Shown: positions 16,962 to 26,275 of the stretch, one piece after another
How positions within the stretch are numbered: the first letter of the stretch is position 1
Layout: each line of letters begins with the position of its first letter
Assembly: GCF_025398195.1 (NCBI RefSeq)
Contig: NZ_JAODNV010000005.1
Span: forward strand, 1-64,000
DNA length: 64,000 nt
From: Chelativorans petroleitrophicus
GTDB lineage: Bacteria > Pseudomonadota > Alphaproteobacteria > Rhizobiales > Rhizobiaceae
Direction: 5' to 3'
Notes under the pieces: model-generated
Told to the model about the DNA's origin: nothing
What the model saw: the letters and a program-made list of their open reading frames with translations, nothing else
The model's database searches: none
Translations under genes and position numbers: made by a program

Positions 16962-18416
16962 TTAGCTGTGCCAGAAGGAAGGCGTGAAGACGACCAACAC
17001 AGCTAGGATTTCAAGGCGGCCAAGAAGCATGATGGCCGCCATGATCCATTGCGCATAATCGCTGAACGCCGAAAAATCGCCGGCGGTCCCGACGACGCCG
17101 CCGAAGCCCAAGCCGACGTTGCAAAGGGCGGCGAGAGCTGCCGTCAGCGACGTGACCATATCCAGATTGCCTGCAGCAAGTGCCAGGCTGCCACCGATCC
17201 AGACGATCAGGAAGGCGATGACGAACAGGACGACGGAGCGCTGCATCTCCTCGTCAACGACGCGGGCACCGTACCGCAGCGGCTGCACCGAATGCCCGTA
17301 GACCAGCTGGCGGAGGCCGTTGCGCAGCATGCGGCCAAGGATAAGGAAGCGATAGGCCTTCACGCCGCCTGAAGTCGAGCCGGAACAGCCGCCGAGAAAC
17401 GTCGCGAAGAACACCGCCATCACCGCGAACGACCCCCAGCCTGCGTAATCCTCGCTGACGAAGGCTGTGGTGGTGATGATCGAGATGAAATTGAAGGCGG
17501 AACTGGTCAGCGCTTCGCCGAACGGCACGCCGTCCATAACGCGGCGGTGGATGGCCACGACGAATACGAAAGCGGCCGTATAGGCAAGGAAGAGCCGGAT
17601 TTGCGGATCGCGGAGGGCATCGAGCCTGCCCCGTACGATGAAAAGGATGAGGATCGAGAAGGGCAGGGCGCCAAGGATCATGAAGATCGCGGCCACCCAC
17701 AGCACGGCTGAATTGCCGAAATACCCGAATGAGGCGTCATGAGTGGAGAAGCCGCCGGTCGATACCGTCGTCATCGCGTGGTTGATCGCGTCGAAGGGGG
17801 TCATACCCGCTGCCGCATAGGCGATGGCGCACAGCACTGTCAGAAACATATAGACCGCAATGAGAGCCCGCACGAAGCTGGCCAGCCGATCGAAAGGCCG
17901 CTCCTCAATGTCAGTCGATTCGATGCGGAAATAGGAAAAGCCACCGACATTAAGCACCGGCAGGAAGAATAGGCTGAGGGCGATGACGCCGAGCCCGCCC
18001 ATCCACTGCAGCAGCGACCGCCACAGCAGGATGCCCGGCGGCAGCGCGTCCAGACCGGCAATCACCGTAGCACCGGTGGTCGTCGTCGCGGAAACGGATT
18101 CGAATATGGCCGAGGACAGGTCCAGATTGAGCGAGGCCGTATAGAAGGGCAACGCGCCGATGATACTCAGCGTGGTCCATAGAAGAACCACGACGAGGAA
18201 GGCGAGCCGTGTCGAACGGAGCGGATTGCGGTCGCGGGTCGCGGCGGCGATCGTCAATGCGCCAGCGCCCGTGACGCAGGCACAGATCGCGAATACCTGC
18301 CAGTCGCTGTGGCCGTAGTAGAGGTCAACGGCCGCAGGGATCAGCATCACGCCGGCCATGTAGAGCGCGAAGATGGAGGCGACATGGACCGCCGCCCTGA
18401 TGATGGAAGCGTGCAC
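16962..18416 (-). CDS. trkH: TrkH family potassium uptake protein
   Basis: Encodes 484 residues with multiple membrane helices organised around four pore loops. SATTTTGAT, TVSTGGFSTHD, ITTTAFVSEDYAGW and the last pore segment LCNVGLGFG fit the selectivity-filter regions. GGCSGSTSGGVKAYRF is the conserved intracellular-gate stretch. It takes up potassium with the TrkA regulator, which is not encoded here. The start is GTG, as no other start precedes the first helix. Convergent with the transpeptidase gene. Confidence 0.9.
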   Translation of the reverse strand: MHASIIRAAVHVASIFALYMAGVMLIPAAVDLYYGHSDWQVFAICACVTGAGALTIAAATRDRNPLRSTRLAFLVVVLLWTTLSIIGALPFYTASLNLDLSSAIFESVSATTTTGATVIAGLDALPPGILLWRSLLQWMGGLGVIALSLFFLPVLNVGGFSYFRIESTDIEERPFDRLASFVRALIAVYMFLTVLCAIAYAAAGMTPFDAINHAMTTVSTGGFSTHDASFGYFGNSAVLWVAAIFMILGALPFSILILFIVRGRLDALRDPQIRLFLAYTAAFVFVVAIHRRVMDGVPFGEALTSSAFNFISIITTTAFVSEDYAGWGSFAVMAVFFATFLGGCSGSTSGGVKAYRFLILGRMLRNGLRQLVYGHSVQPLRYGARVVDEEMQRSVVLFVIAFLIVWIGGSLALAAGNLDMVTSLTAALAALCNVGLGFGGVVGTAGDFSAFSDYAQWIMAAIMLLGRLEILAVLVVFTPSFWHS

Positions 18417-18574
18417 GGCTTTCGCTTTCGAGTGAATGCTGGTGACTGTCCTCTCTACCGCCTCGTGCTGGAAGGCCGCTCGGGGCGCAAGCGCGGGATC
18501 GTATCAGGATAGCCGGCTGAGCTTGTCAATCCACCTGTGCTTTTGCCCATCGCTCACACAGGGAGGCTGAAGGC

Positions 18575-19855
18575 TCAAAGATATTTCTGGATGCGCCGGC
18601 CGGCGGAAATGAAGGTCAGTGGGTTGACCGCGCGGCCGTTGCGGCGGACCTCGTAGTGCAGATGCGGGCCGGTCGAGCGGCCGCTGCTGCCAACTCGGCC
18701 GACAATCCCGCCCTTTTCGACGTGGGCGCCGACCTGGACCATGATCTTGCTTAAGTGCGCGTAACGGGTGGTGATGCCGTTCCCATGGTCGATCTCGACC
18801 ATTCGCCCGTAGCCGCCGTTCCAGCCTGCCTTGATGACTGTGCCGCTGCCCGTCGCCCGCACGGGCGCACCGTATTCGGCCCTGAAGTCCAACCCGGAAT
18901 GGTGTGCCGGGCGCCCGATAATGGGATCGCTTCGGATGCCGAAGCTGCTTGTCACCGCAGCGCCAGGGAGCGGATTGGCGATGGGAATGCGGCGCGCCGT
19001 CTGCTTGATTTTTTCCAGCCGGTCGAGCGCCTCGTCCAGCTCGCGTACCTTCTCTTCGAAGGGCAGCAGGGCGCCCACTGCAGCGAGCAGCGGACCGCCG
19101 GCGGGTTCAACGCCATAGTCCTCAGCGATCGGGATTCCCGCCGCATCGAGCGCCGCACTGATGGCTTCCGTGGTCTGATAGGCGGTTTCAGTCAGGCTGC
19201 CGATGCGCGCGAGCTGGTCTGCCTCGAGATCGTCCAGAGAGCGGTCGATGGCGGACAGAACCTGCTCCTCCGTTTCCTCCGCGGTCCCGGATTCGCCATA
19301 TCCCGGACGCAGAGGCCAAGGCACCTGTGCCTTCTCCTCAGGCTGGGAATAGGCGCTTGCAACAGTGGGTAGTCCGAACTTTTCTGACGTTAGGCCCGCG
19401 CGTATCTCCGGGCGGGGCGAGGGAACCGGGATCGTCTGTTCGTCCGCTCGCAGTTCGCCAGCGCGCTCGAGCACCGGGCTCAGGCGGCTCTGCTGGCGTG
19501 TGAGCTGTTCCTGCCGTTCCACCAGCTCTGCCATTTTGCGCTGCATGAGCTGCTGCTCCAGAAGCTGTCGGCTCGTGACGCGGTCGAGTTGTGCTCTCAG
19601 CGCGGCGATCCGCTCTTCATAGGCCCGCTCCAGGCGTGCCTGGCGGACGAGCGCCGCGCTGACGATATCCTCATGCAGCGTCAAGTAGGTCGCAGCCGCC
19701 AGCGTGACGAGAAGGAAAGCAGCGGCCGCAGAGCCGGCAAGTGCGATCATCCACGGCCGCACCTTGAAATAGCGGATGTGCTCGCCCCGGGCGATGATGA
19801 CGGTGGGGAGTTCCCTGCGCCTGCCGAAAACGCCTGTGTGATACGCCTGCTTCAC
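18575..19855 (-). CDS. M23 family metallopeptidase with coiled coil (RgsM/MepM-like)
   Basis: Encodes 426 residues. A membrane anchor (about 36-58) is followed by a long coiled coil (65-125), a Pro/Glu-rich linker and a LytM/M23 domain. Zinc-binding elements are HHSGLDF and HLHYEV, with TSSFGIRSDP and GNGITTRYAHLS in between. It is a periplasmic endopeptidase that cleaves peptide crosslinks of murein. The S. meliloti polar-growth factor RgsM has the same plan, but orthology is not shown. The start is GTG (a basic segment precedes the anchor). Confidence 0.87.
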   Translation of the reverse strand: MKQAYHTGVFGRRRELPTVIIARGEHIRYFKVRPWMIALAGSAAAAFLLVTLAAATYLTLHEDIVSAALVRQARLERAYEERIAALRAQLDRVTSRQLLEQQLMQRKMAELVERQEQLTRQQSRLSPVLERAGELRADEQTIPVPSPRPEIRAGLTSEKFGLPTVASAYSQPEEKAQVPWPLRPGYGESGTAEETEEQVLSAIDRSLDDLEADQLARIGSLTETAYQTTEAISAALDAAGIPIAEDYGVEPAGGPLLAAVGALLPFEEKVRELDEALDRLEKIKQTARRIPIANPLPGAAVTSSFGIRSDPIIGRPAHHSGLDFRAEYGAPVRATGSGTVIKAGWNGGYGRMVEIDHGNGITTRYAHLSKIMVQVGAHVEKGGIVGRVGSSGRSTGPHLHYEVRRNGRAVNPLTFISAGRRIQKYL

Positions 19856-19949
19856 AGTTTCGCGCCGTCCTCACCGAAATTGGCCGAAACCGATTACATA
19901 CCGTTAGGGTTAACAAACGTTTTCGCCGAGAACGGTTGCTGCGCTCTGC

Positions 19950-20438
19950 CTATTGCTGCGGCGCGTTCCCGATCAGCGCCCTTGCCGCTTCCAATACGGC
20001 TTCGGCATGGCCGGGCACCTTCACCTTACGCCAGATTTCGGCGATGCTCCCGTCCCGTCCAAGCAAGAATGTCGTGCGCTCCACGCCCATATAGCGGCGG
20101 CCGTACATGCTTTTTTCGGTCCAGACGCCATATTCCTGCAGTGTGGTTTTTTCCGTGTCGGAGACGAGCGCGACCGTGAGCCCGTGCTTCTGCTTGAACT
20201 TGTCGTGGCTCTTCGCGCTGTCGGGCGAGATCCCGACGACCTCCACTCCGAGCGCAGCGAAATCCGGTTTCAGCTGCGAGAAGGCGACCGCCTCGGCCGT
20301 GCACCCGCTCGTGTCGTCCTTGGGATAGAAGAAGAGAACGACGGGTTTCCCTGCAAGCTGCGACAGACGCAGTGTGCCGCCTCCGTCGCGCGGCAGTTCG
20401 AAATCAGGCGCTTTCATTCCCTTCTCGAGAACGGTCAT
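19950..20438 (-). CDS. bcp: Thioredoxin-dependent thiol peroxidase (Bcp/PrxQ)
   Basis: Encodes 162 residues. Peroxiredoxin fold with FFYPKDDTSGCTAEA; Cys46 is the peroxidatic residue. The resolving Cys found five positions later in E. coli Bcp is absent and no other Cys is present, so it should act as a 1-Cys enzyme. Reduces hydroperoxides in the cytosol. The start MTVLEKG was chosen by alignment to the family. It lies divergent to the AsmA-like gene across 142 bases. Confidence 0.93.
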   Translation of the reverse strand: MTVLEKGMKAPDFELPRDGGGTLRLSQLAGKPVVLFFYPKDDTSGCTAEAVAFSQLKPDFAALGVEVVGISPDSAKSHDKFKQKHGLTVALVSDTEKTTLQEYGVWTEKSMYGRRYMGVERTTFLLGRDGSIAEIWRKVKVPGHAEAVLEAARALIGNAPQQ

Positions 20439-20580
20439 TTTCTCACCTTCCTCTTCGGTTAGTCCGGCGTTCAGTAAATTCTTGAATACTTCGGCAAGCC
20501 CCGGCCCATTCAGTGGGGACCGGTTATAATGCGGCGGCGGGATTCGTCCATGCCGGCGGCAGGCCTCGACGGGAATATCG

Positions 20581-23500
20581 GTGGAGCAGGGCACGCGAGA
20601 ACACGAACTGGTGCGCTTCCGACGCGAGGAAATTGCCGCGTTGGACCGGTTTCCCTCGGCGCGCCGGCCGCCGCACCGCCTGTGTCGCTCGCGCATGCGC
20701 CGGCTTAGGCGCGCTCTCCTGCGCTCGTTTCTCGCGCTTGCCGCGCTCGTAATCGTGGCGAGCTGCCTTCTCTATCTGGTCGGCGTTGATGCGATCGGCA
20801 ACGAGCGGCTGCGGAGGCAGGCGGAACAGGCGATCGAGCAGATTGCTGGCGTTGATGTCGACGTCACTCTGGGGCGGCTGCGTCTGGTGCCCGGCCGGAC
20901 TAGCTTCTTTGCGCTGGAAATCGGCGACGTGCTGATCGCAAGGGCCGATGACGGCACGCCGATCGCCCGGGCCGGCACTCTGCATTTCGGGCTGAGGGCG
21001 ATCCCGCTTCTGAACGGCCGGGTCGAGCTTGCACGGGTGGCCATGGCGGAAGCGGCTTTTTCGCCTTCAGGCCTGCCTGCGGGAGGCGGCCTTGCCGCGC
21101 TGCTTGCCGCGGGCGAAGTCATCCATCCCGATACCCTCCAGCGCGCGGTTTTTGACAGCGTTCATCGTGCTTTCGCGATGACGCGGAATGTCGGGCTCAC
21201 GCGGGTCAGCCTTACCGACATCAGCCTGCTCCCCGACGATGGCGATGAGCCCCACCTCCGCATTGAAGAGCTGGAGCTTGAGCGTTCGGACGAAGCGGAA
21301 ATTACCTTCGAAGGCTCCGCGCTTTATCGCGACCGCAGCGTGGTCTTCGACGGACAGGCTCAGCGGTCGGCCGATGGGGAAAGCATCGAACGCCTTGCCT
21401 TCAATCTTGCTGCACCAGAGACTGACGATTCCGCCAGCAAGGCCGGGACGGGACTCATCCGCGCGCTGGGCGCCTTCGAGCTGGCGCTGACCGGACGGGA
21501 GACGGGGAGCGAAGATCGCGGCCGGCTGGAATTGGAGGTGCGGCTTGCCAATACGCTTGTGGGTTTCGACCGCGACGAAATCCTGGTCAACAGCGCCGTT
21601 GCCCGGCTTGCCTCCAACGAGGGGGATGAGGCCTTTTCCGTCCCCGAGCTCATGCTTTCCATCGGGCGCACGCGGATCAACCTCGAAGGCAGGATCACGC
21701 CCACGGAGCCGGCGGAAAGTGCCGGCCCGGCAATCTACAGCATCGATCTCGTATCGCGCCGCTCCCTGATCGCGCCGGTCGACTCGCCAGAGCCGGCGCT
21801 GCCCTTCACCATGCGGATTGCAGGCCGTTTCGAGCCTCTGGCGAGGCGTATGGTCGCCGAGCGGATCGACATGCGCACCGCCGGAGGGGAAGTGACGGCC
21901 AGCGCGGCATTGACGATGCCCGCCGGCATGGCCCCAGGCGTTACGCTCGCCCTATATGTGGCCGATCTGCCGACCGCGCACGCCAAGCAGTTCTGGCCAT
22001 GGTTTGCCGCCGCCGGAGCGCGCCGCTGGACATTGGAAAACGTCTTCGGCGGCCGCGTGCGGGAAAGCAGCCTGCGGCTGATCGTCCCTCCCGGTCGGCT
22101 TGGCAACGGGGTGCCGCTGTCGGCGGAGGAGGTCTATGGTCGCTTCAATCTGTCCGGCACGCGGTTCGACATTGCCGGGCGCCTTCCGCCGGTGCGCAAC
22201 GGGGAAGGCTCCGTCGCCTTCCGCGGGACGGATGTGAGGGTCGAACTCGAATCGGGCACCATCTACATGCCGAGCGGGCGGCGTGTGGATGCCAGCGGCG
22301 GAACCCTCACCATCCATTCCGCGCATCTGAAGCCCCGCATAGGCAAGCTTTCGATCGACGTGTCCGGCGAGGCATCCGCCATTGTGGAGCTCGCCTCCTA
22401 TGAGCCGATAGACGCCTCGCGCTTCCACGACCTCGCTCCGGACGACATTTCCGGCGATATGTCCGGCCACATCAACGCGGACATTCCCCTGCAAAACGGC
22501 ATTCCCGCGTCGAATCTCGGCTGGAAGGTCGATCTCCGTTACACGGATCTGTCGCTTTCAAGGCCGATCGAGGGGCAGAAGATCGACGCGGCATCGGGGT
22601 CACTGCTGATCCAGCCCGACCGCGCGGAGATCGTCGCCGAGGCCGAGCTGAACGGCGTGCCCGCAAGCCTTCGCCTGCTTCAGCCGCTCGGCGGCTCAAG
22701 CGTGGAACGCGTGCGTCACGTCGAACTCAAGATGAACGATGCGGCGCGGGACAGGCTGTTCCCCGGGCTGGGGATGCTTGTCTCCGGGCCGTTCACGGTA
22801 GTCTATGACGAACTGCCCGGTGAGAGGACGAACATCACCGTCCAGCTCGACCGCGCGCGCCTGACCGTTCCTTGGATCGGCTGGCGCAAGGGGCCTGGCA
22901 TTCCAGCCTCGGCCAGCTTCAAGATGGATGCGGATGGCGGGACGGTCGAACTCTCGGATTTTTCGTTACGCGGCGAAAGCTTCGCCGTGTCCGGTCTGGT
23001 GCGGCTTTCTGGTGGTCAGCTTGAGGAAGCACGCCTCGACCATGTGCGCTTCAACCGCGGCGACGATTATGCGGCCATGATCCGACGTGACGGCGTCGGC
23101 TATGCCGTTCTGGTGGAGGGCGCCTCGATCGATGCACGCGGCATCATCAAGCGGGCGCTGGAGGAAGACTCAGGATCGTCGTCCAGCGGTTCTCCCAAAG
23201 GGCAGGCGGGCAGCGTCCGGGTCGATGCCACGCTCGGCCAGGCTTATGGTTTCAACGGTGAGAGCCTGGCGCAGGTGAAGCTTTCCTATGCCTCAGGCGG
23301 CGACCGGCCCGACCGGCTGTCGGTTAGCGGGGCGGCGGACCGCTACGGCTCGATCACCCTGACCAAGAGCGTAGAAGGGGATCGCCACGTGGTGAGGGCC
23401 AGTTCCGACAATGCGGGCGCTGTCCTTCGCTTTCTCGATATCTACAAGTACATGGAAGGCGGACAGCTGAGCCTGGCACTGGAGGGCGCAAGCGACAGCG

Positions 23501-23958
23501 ATGTGCTTTCCGGCCGCATCGACATCCGCGACTTCTGGCTGGTCAATGAGCCACGCATGAGCTCTCTGGTGGCCGCCACACCGGACGCGAGCGGGAGGGT
23601 CGATGCCACGCGCGTCGAGTTCGAGCGTGCGGGTGCCTTTCTGACGAAGGGAAGGGGAAGCCTTGCCATTGCCAATGGCGTGCTGCGCGGCCCACTGATC
23701 GGCTCGACCTTCCAGGGCACGCTTTACGACGCCAATGACAATATGGACATCACCGGCACTTTCATGCCGATCTATGGCGTCAACCGGATTTTCGGCGAGA
23801 TTCCGCTGATCGGGCAAATTCTCGGCAACGGGCGTGACGGCGGCCTGATCGGCATCACCTACCGGCTTTCCGGCAAGTTCGAGGATCCGAAACTGCAGGT
23901 AAATCCAATCTCCGCCATTGCGCCCGGCTTCCTGCGGGAGCTTTTCGAATTTCGGTAA
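20581..23958 (+). CDS. Large DUF3971/AsmA-like envelope protein (YhdP-like)
   Basis: Encodes 1125 residues. One membrane helix (about 47-68) close to the N-terminus is followed by a very long beta-rich periplasmic region. DUF3971 lies in the first half and an AsmA_2-like C-terminal region shows ADRYGSITLTK, FLDIYKYMEGG and GTFMPIYGVNRIFGEIPLIGQIL. This AsmA/YhdP/TamB superfamily is thought to bridge inner and outer membranes for lipid transport. The GTG at 20581 was chosen because the acidic/basic lead RFRREEIAALDR looks coding. ATG 20695 is an alternative. Confidence 0.85.
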   Translation: MEQGTREHELVRFRREEIAALDRFPSARRPPHRLCRSRMRRLRRALLRSFLALAALVIVASCLLYLVGVDAIGNERLRRQAEQAIEQIAGVDVDVTLGRLRLVPGRTSFFALEIGDVLIARADDGTPIARAGTLHFGLRAIPLLNGRVELARVAMAEAAFSPSGLPAGGGLAALLAAGEVIHPDTLQRAVFDSVHRAFAMTRNVGLTRVSLTDISLLPDDGDEPHLRIEELELERSDEAEITFEGSALYRDRSVVFDGQAQRSADGESIERLAFNLAAPETDDSASKAGTGLIRALGAFELALTGRETGSEDRGRLELEVRLANTLVGFDRDEILVNSAVARLASNEGDEAFSVPELMLSIGRTRINLEGRITPTEPAESAGPAIYSIDLVSRRSLIAPVDSPEPALPFTMRIAGRFEPLARRMVAERIDMRTAGGEVTASAALTMPAGMAPGVTLALYVADLPTAHAKQFWPWFAAAGARRWTLENVFGGRVRESSLRLIVPPGRLGNGVPLSAEEVYGRFNLSGTRFDIAGRLPPVRNGEGSVAFRGTDVRVELESGTIYMPSGRRVDASGGTLTIHSAHLKPRIGKLSIDVSGEASAIVELASYEPIDASRFHDLAPDDISGDMSGHINADIPLQNGIPASNLGWKVDLRYTDLSLSRPIEGQKIDAASGSLLIQPDRAEIVAEAELNGVPASLRLLQPLGGSSVERVRHVELKMNDAARDRLFPGLGMLVSGPFTVVYDELPGERTNITVQLDRARLTVPWIGWRKGPGIPASASFKMDADGGTVELSDFSLRGESFAVSGLVRLSGGQLEEARLDHVRFNRGDDYAAMIRRDGVGYAVLVEGASIDARGIIKRALEEDSGSSSSGSPKGQAGSVRVDATLGQAYGFNGESLAQVKLSYASGGDRPDRLSVSGAADRYGSITLTKSVEGDRHVVRASSDNAGAVLRFLDIYKYMEGGQLSLALEGASDSDVLSGRIDIRDFWLVNEPRMSSLVAATPDASGRVDATRVEFERAGAFLTKGRGSLAIANGVLRGPLIGSTFQGTLYDANDNMDITGTFMPIYGVNRIFGEIPLIGQILGNGRDGGLIGITYRLSGKFEDPKLQVNPISAIAPGFLRELFEFR

Positions 23959-24036
23959 GCGGGTAAGTGCCACAGGCTCGATGCCATCCGAGCCTGTTTC
24001 TGAAACACCTCGGCAGAAGCCGCGCCGGTATCCTGT

Positions 24037-25296
24037 CTATTCACTTACCGGACGCAAGAGCACGTGCTTTTTGCGCCCGAAGGAAACCTTGATCACCCCT
24101 TCGGCCGTGACATCGTCCGCGCCGATGATAGCGCGGTCGTCCGTTACCGGACGGTCGTTGATGCGAATGGCGTTGTTGGCGATCGCCCGGCGCACTTCGC
24201 CATTGGATGCAGCAAGACCAGCGCGAACGACCGCGGTAAGCACGCCCAGGCCGCTTTCGACCTCGGCGCGCGGCACCTCCACGGTGGGCAGGCTTTCGGC
24301 AAGCGCGCCTTCCTCGAAGGTCTTGCGCGCGGTCTCGGCGGCGGACTCGGCAGCCTCGCGGCCATGCACGATGGCCGTCGCCTCCGTCGCCAACACCTTC
24401 TTGGCCTCGTTGATCTCCGCGCCCTTCAGCGCGGCCAGCCGGGCGATCTCGTCAAGCGGCAGCCTGGTGAAGATCTTCAGGAAGCGCTCGACGTCCTCAT
24501 CCTCGGTATTGCGCCAGTACTGCCAGAAGTCATAGGGGCTGAAATGGTCCGGGTTGAGCCACACGGCTCCGCTCGCCGTCTTGCCCATCTTCGCGCCCGA
24601 CGCGGTGGTGAGAAGCGGCGTCGTTAGCGCATAGAGCTGGGGCCTGCCCATGCGATGGCCGAGTTCGATGCCGTTGACGATGTTGCCCCACTGGTCGGAG
24701 CCGCCCATCTGCAGGATGCAGCCGTAGCGCCGGTTGAGCTCCACGAAATCGTAGGCCTGCAGGATCATGTAGTTGAATTCCAGGAAGGAGAGTGACTGCT
24801 CGCGGTCGAGCCTCTGCTTCACCGACTCGAAGGAGAGCATCCGGTTAACCGAGAAGTGGCGCCCCACGTCACGCAGGAACTGGACATAGTTTAGTTCGAG
24901 AAGCCAGTCCGCATTGTTGACCATGAACGCATCGGTCGGCCCGTCCCCGAAGCGCAGGATACGCCCAAAGATGCGCTGTATGCCTTCGATGTTCTTGGCG
25001 ATCGTCTCGGGCGGAAGCAGCCGACGCTGCTCGTCGCGGAAGGACGGGTCGCCGATCATCGAGGTGCCGCCGCCCATCAACACGATCGGGCGGTGGCCCG
25101 TCTCCTGCAGCCAGTAGAGCATGGTGGCGGAGATAAGATTGCCGATATGCAGGCTGGTCGCCGTCGCGTCGTAGCCGACATAGCCGGTGATCGTTCCGCT
25201 TGCCGCCGCCTCATCGAGCCCTTCGGGATCGGATATCTGGTGGATGAAGCCACGCTCGGAAAGCACGCGCAGGAAATCGGACTTGAACCGTTGCAT
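24037..25296 (-). CDS. tyrS: Tyrosine--tRNA ligase
   Basis: Encodes 419 residues. Class I synthetase: HIGN (50-53, HIGH motif), [13 protein letters not shown] and [10 protein letters not shown] of the tyrosine pocket, KMGKT for the KMSKS loop, and a C-terminal S4 RNA-binding domain ([17 protein letters not shown]). Charges tRNA-Tyr. Its length is normal for the bacterial TyrRS. Convergent with the AsmA-like gene. Confidence 0.97.
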   Translation of the reverse strand: MQRFKSDFLRVLSERGFIHQISDPEGLDEAAASGTITGYVGYDATATSLHIGNLISATMLYWLQETGHRPIVLMGGGTSMIGDPSFRDEQRRLLPPETIAKNIEGIQRIFGRILRFGDGPTDAFMVNNADWLLELNYVQFLRDVGRHFSVNRMLSFESVKQRLDREQSLSFLEFNYMILQAYDFVELNRRYGCILQMGGSDQWGNIVNGIELGHRMGRPQLYALTTPLLTTASGAKMGKTASGAVWLNPDHFSPYDFWQYWRNTEDEDVERFLKIFTRLPLDEIARLAALKGAEINEAKKVLATEATAIVHGREAAESAAETARKTFEEGALAESLPTVEVPRAEVESGLGVLTAVVRAGLAASNGEVRRAIANNAIRINDRPVTDDRAIIGADDVTAEGVIKVSFGRKKHVLLRPVSE

Positions 25297-25379
25297 TCTC
25301 GACGATCCCGTATGGGGAACTGGCTGAAAGACGAGCGGCGTTTAACACCGCCGCCCAGGGCAGACAAGCGCGAGGAGGC

Positions 25380-26054
25380 TCATCTTAGCCGCTTCGGGCG
25401 CGGTTCGGCCAGCTCGCCCCTCAGCCGCCGGTCCAGATAGTCGGCGCACTCCTCGATAAGCTGGTCGGCCATGTTGCTGTAGAAATGGTTCGCGTTGGGG
25501 ATCGTCTTCTGCGTGATCGTGATGCCCTTCTGCGACTGCAGCTTGTCGACAAGTGCCTGCACGTCCGCGGGCGGCGCGACTCGGTCGGCCCCGCCATGGA
25601 TGATAAGCCCGGAGGAAGGGCAGGGGGCCAGGAAGGAGAAGTCGTAGATGTTGGGCTGCGGCGAGACGGAGATGAAGCCCTCGATCTCCGGCCGGCGCAT
25701 GAGAAGCTGCATGCCGATCCAGGCGCCGAAGGAATAGCCCGCAACCCAGCAGCTTTTCGAATCGGGATGCAGGGACTGTACCCAGTCGAGCGCGGCGGCC
25801 GCATCCGATAGCTCGCCGGTGCCGTGATCGAAGGAACCCTGGCTTCGCCCGATGCCGCGGAAATTGAAGCGCAGCGTGGTGAATCCGCGGCTCTGGAACA
25901 GGTAGAAGAGATCGTAGATGATCTTGTTGTTCATTGTGCCGCCGAACTGCGGATGCGGATGCAGAATGAGCGCGATGGGCGCATTCTTCTCCTTCGACGG
26001 CTGATAGCGGCCTTCGAGACGGCCGGCAGGTCCGTTAAAGATCACTTCGGGCAT
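25380..26054 (-). CDS. Alpha/beta hydrolase (COG2945-like)
   Basis: Encodes 224 residues. ALILHPHPQFGGTMNNKI, FNFRGIGRSQGSFDHG, nucleophile elbow GYSFGAWIG and NANHFYS with the catalytic His match the alpha/beta hydrolases annotated as COG2945. GGAG six bases before the ATG at 26054 sets the start. Its substrate is unknown. It is divergent from the suf operon, with the shared 220-base region carrying the iron box. Confidence 0.85.
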   Translation of the reverse strand: MPEVIFNGPAGRLEGRYQPSKEKNAPIALILHPHPQFGGTMNNKIIYDLFYLFQSRGFTTLRFNFRGIGRSQGSFDHGTGELSDAAAALDWVQSLHPDSKSCWVAGYSFGAWIGMQLLMRRPEIEGFISVSPQPNIYDFSFLAPCPSSGLIIHGGADRVAPPADVQALVDKLQSQKGITITQKTIPNANHFYSNMADQLIEECADYLDRRLRGELAEPRPKRLR

Positions 26055-26111
26055 GGTCACTCCAACTCGCTGCCGGGTCGTGCCGCCACGATCAAATCAT
26101 CACGGGCGGGT

Positions 26112-26140
26112 CTTGACGCGGCGCAGCTGCCTCCATAGAA
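26112..26140 (+). promoter_or_regulatory. Candidate sigma-70 promoter of the suf operon
   Basis: CTTGAC (26112-26117), a perfect rhizobial -35, is followed after 17 bases by ATAGAA (26135-26140), or after 16 by CATAGA. The predicted start point, about 26147, falls on the Irr-type box. The leader to the first gene would be about 130 bases. Confidence 0.5.
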
Positions 26141-26145
26141 GCTAG

Positions 26146-26162
26146 TTTAGAACTGTTCAAAA
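26146..26162 (+). promoter_or_regulatory. Iron control element (Irr box) of the suf operon
   Basis: TTTAGAACTGTTCAAAA differs at one position from the published Irr/ICE palindrome TTTAGAA-N3-TTCTAAA. It overlaps the predicted transcription start, a placement that fits repression. In rhizobia Irr accumulates under iron limitation and acts on iron-use genes. The direction of control here is inference. Confidence 0.6.
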
Positions 26163-26275
26163 GTGGGGCGGCGTGCTGCCCCTGGCGAGCCGGTAGATAG
26201 GATGGCTTGCCTTGGAAATTCAAGGAAATAACGCTGTCTGGGTCGCAATTCGCGGCAGATGGTGCAAGGACGGAC

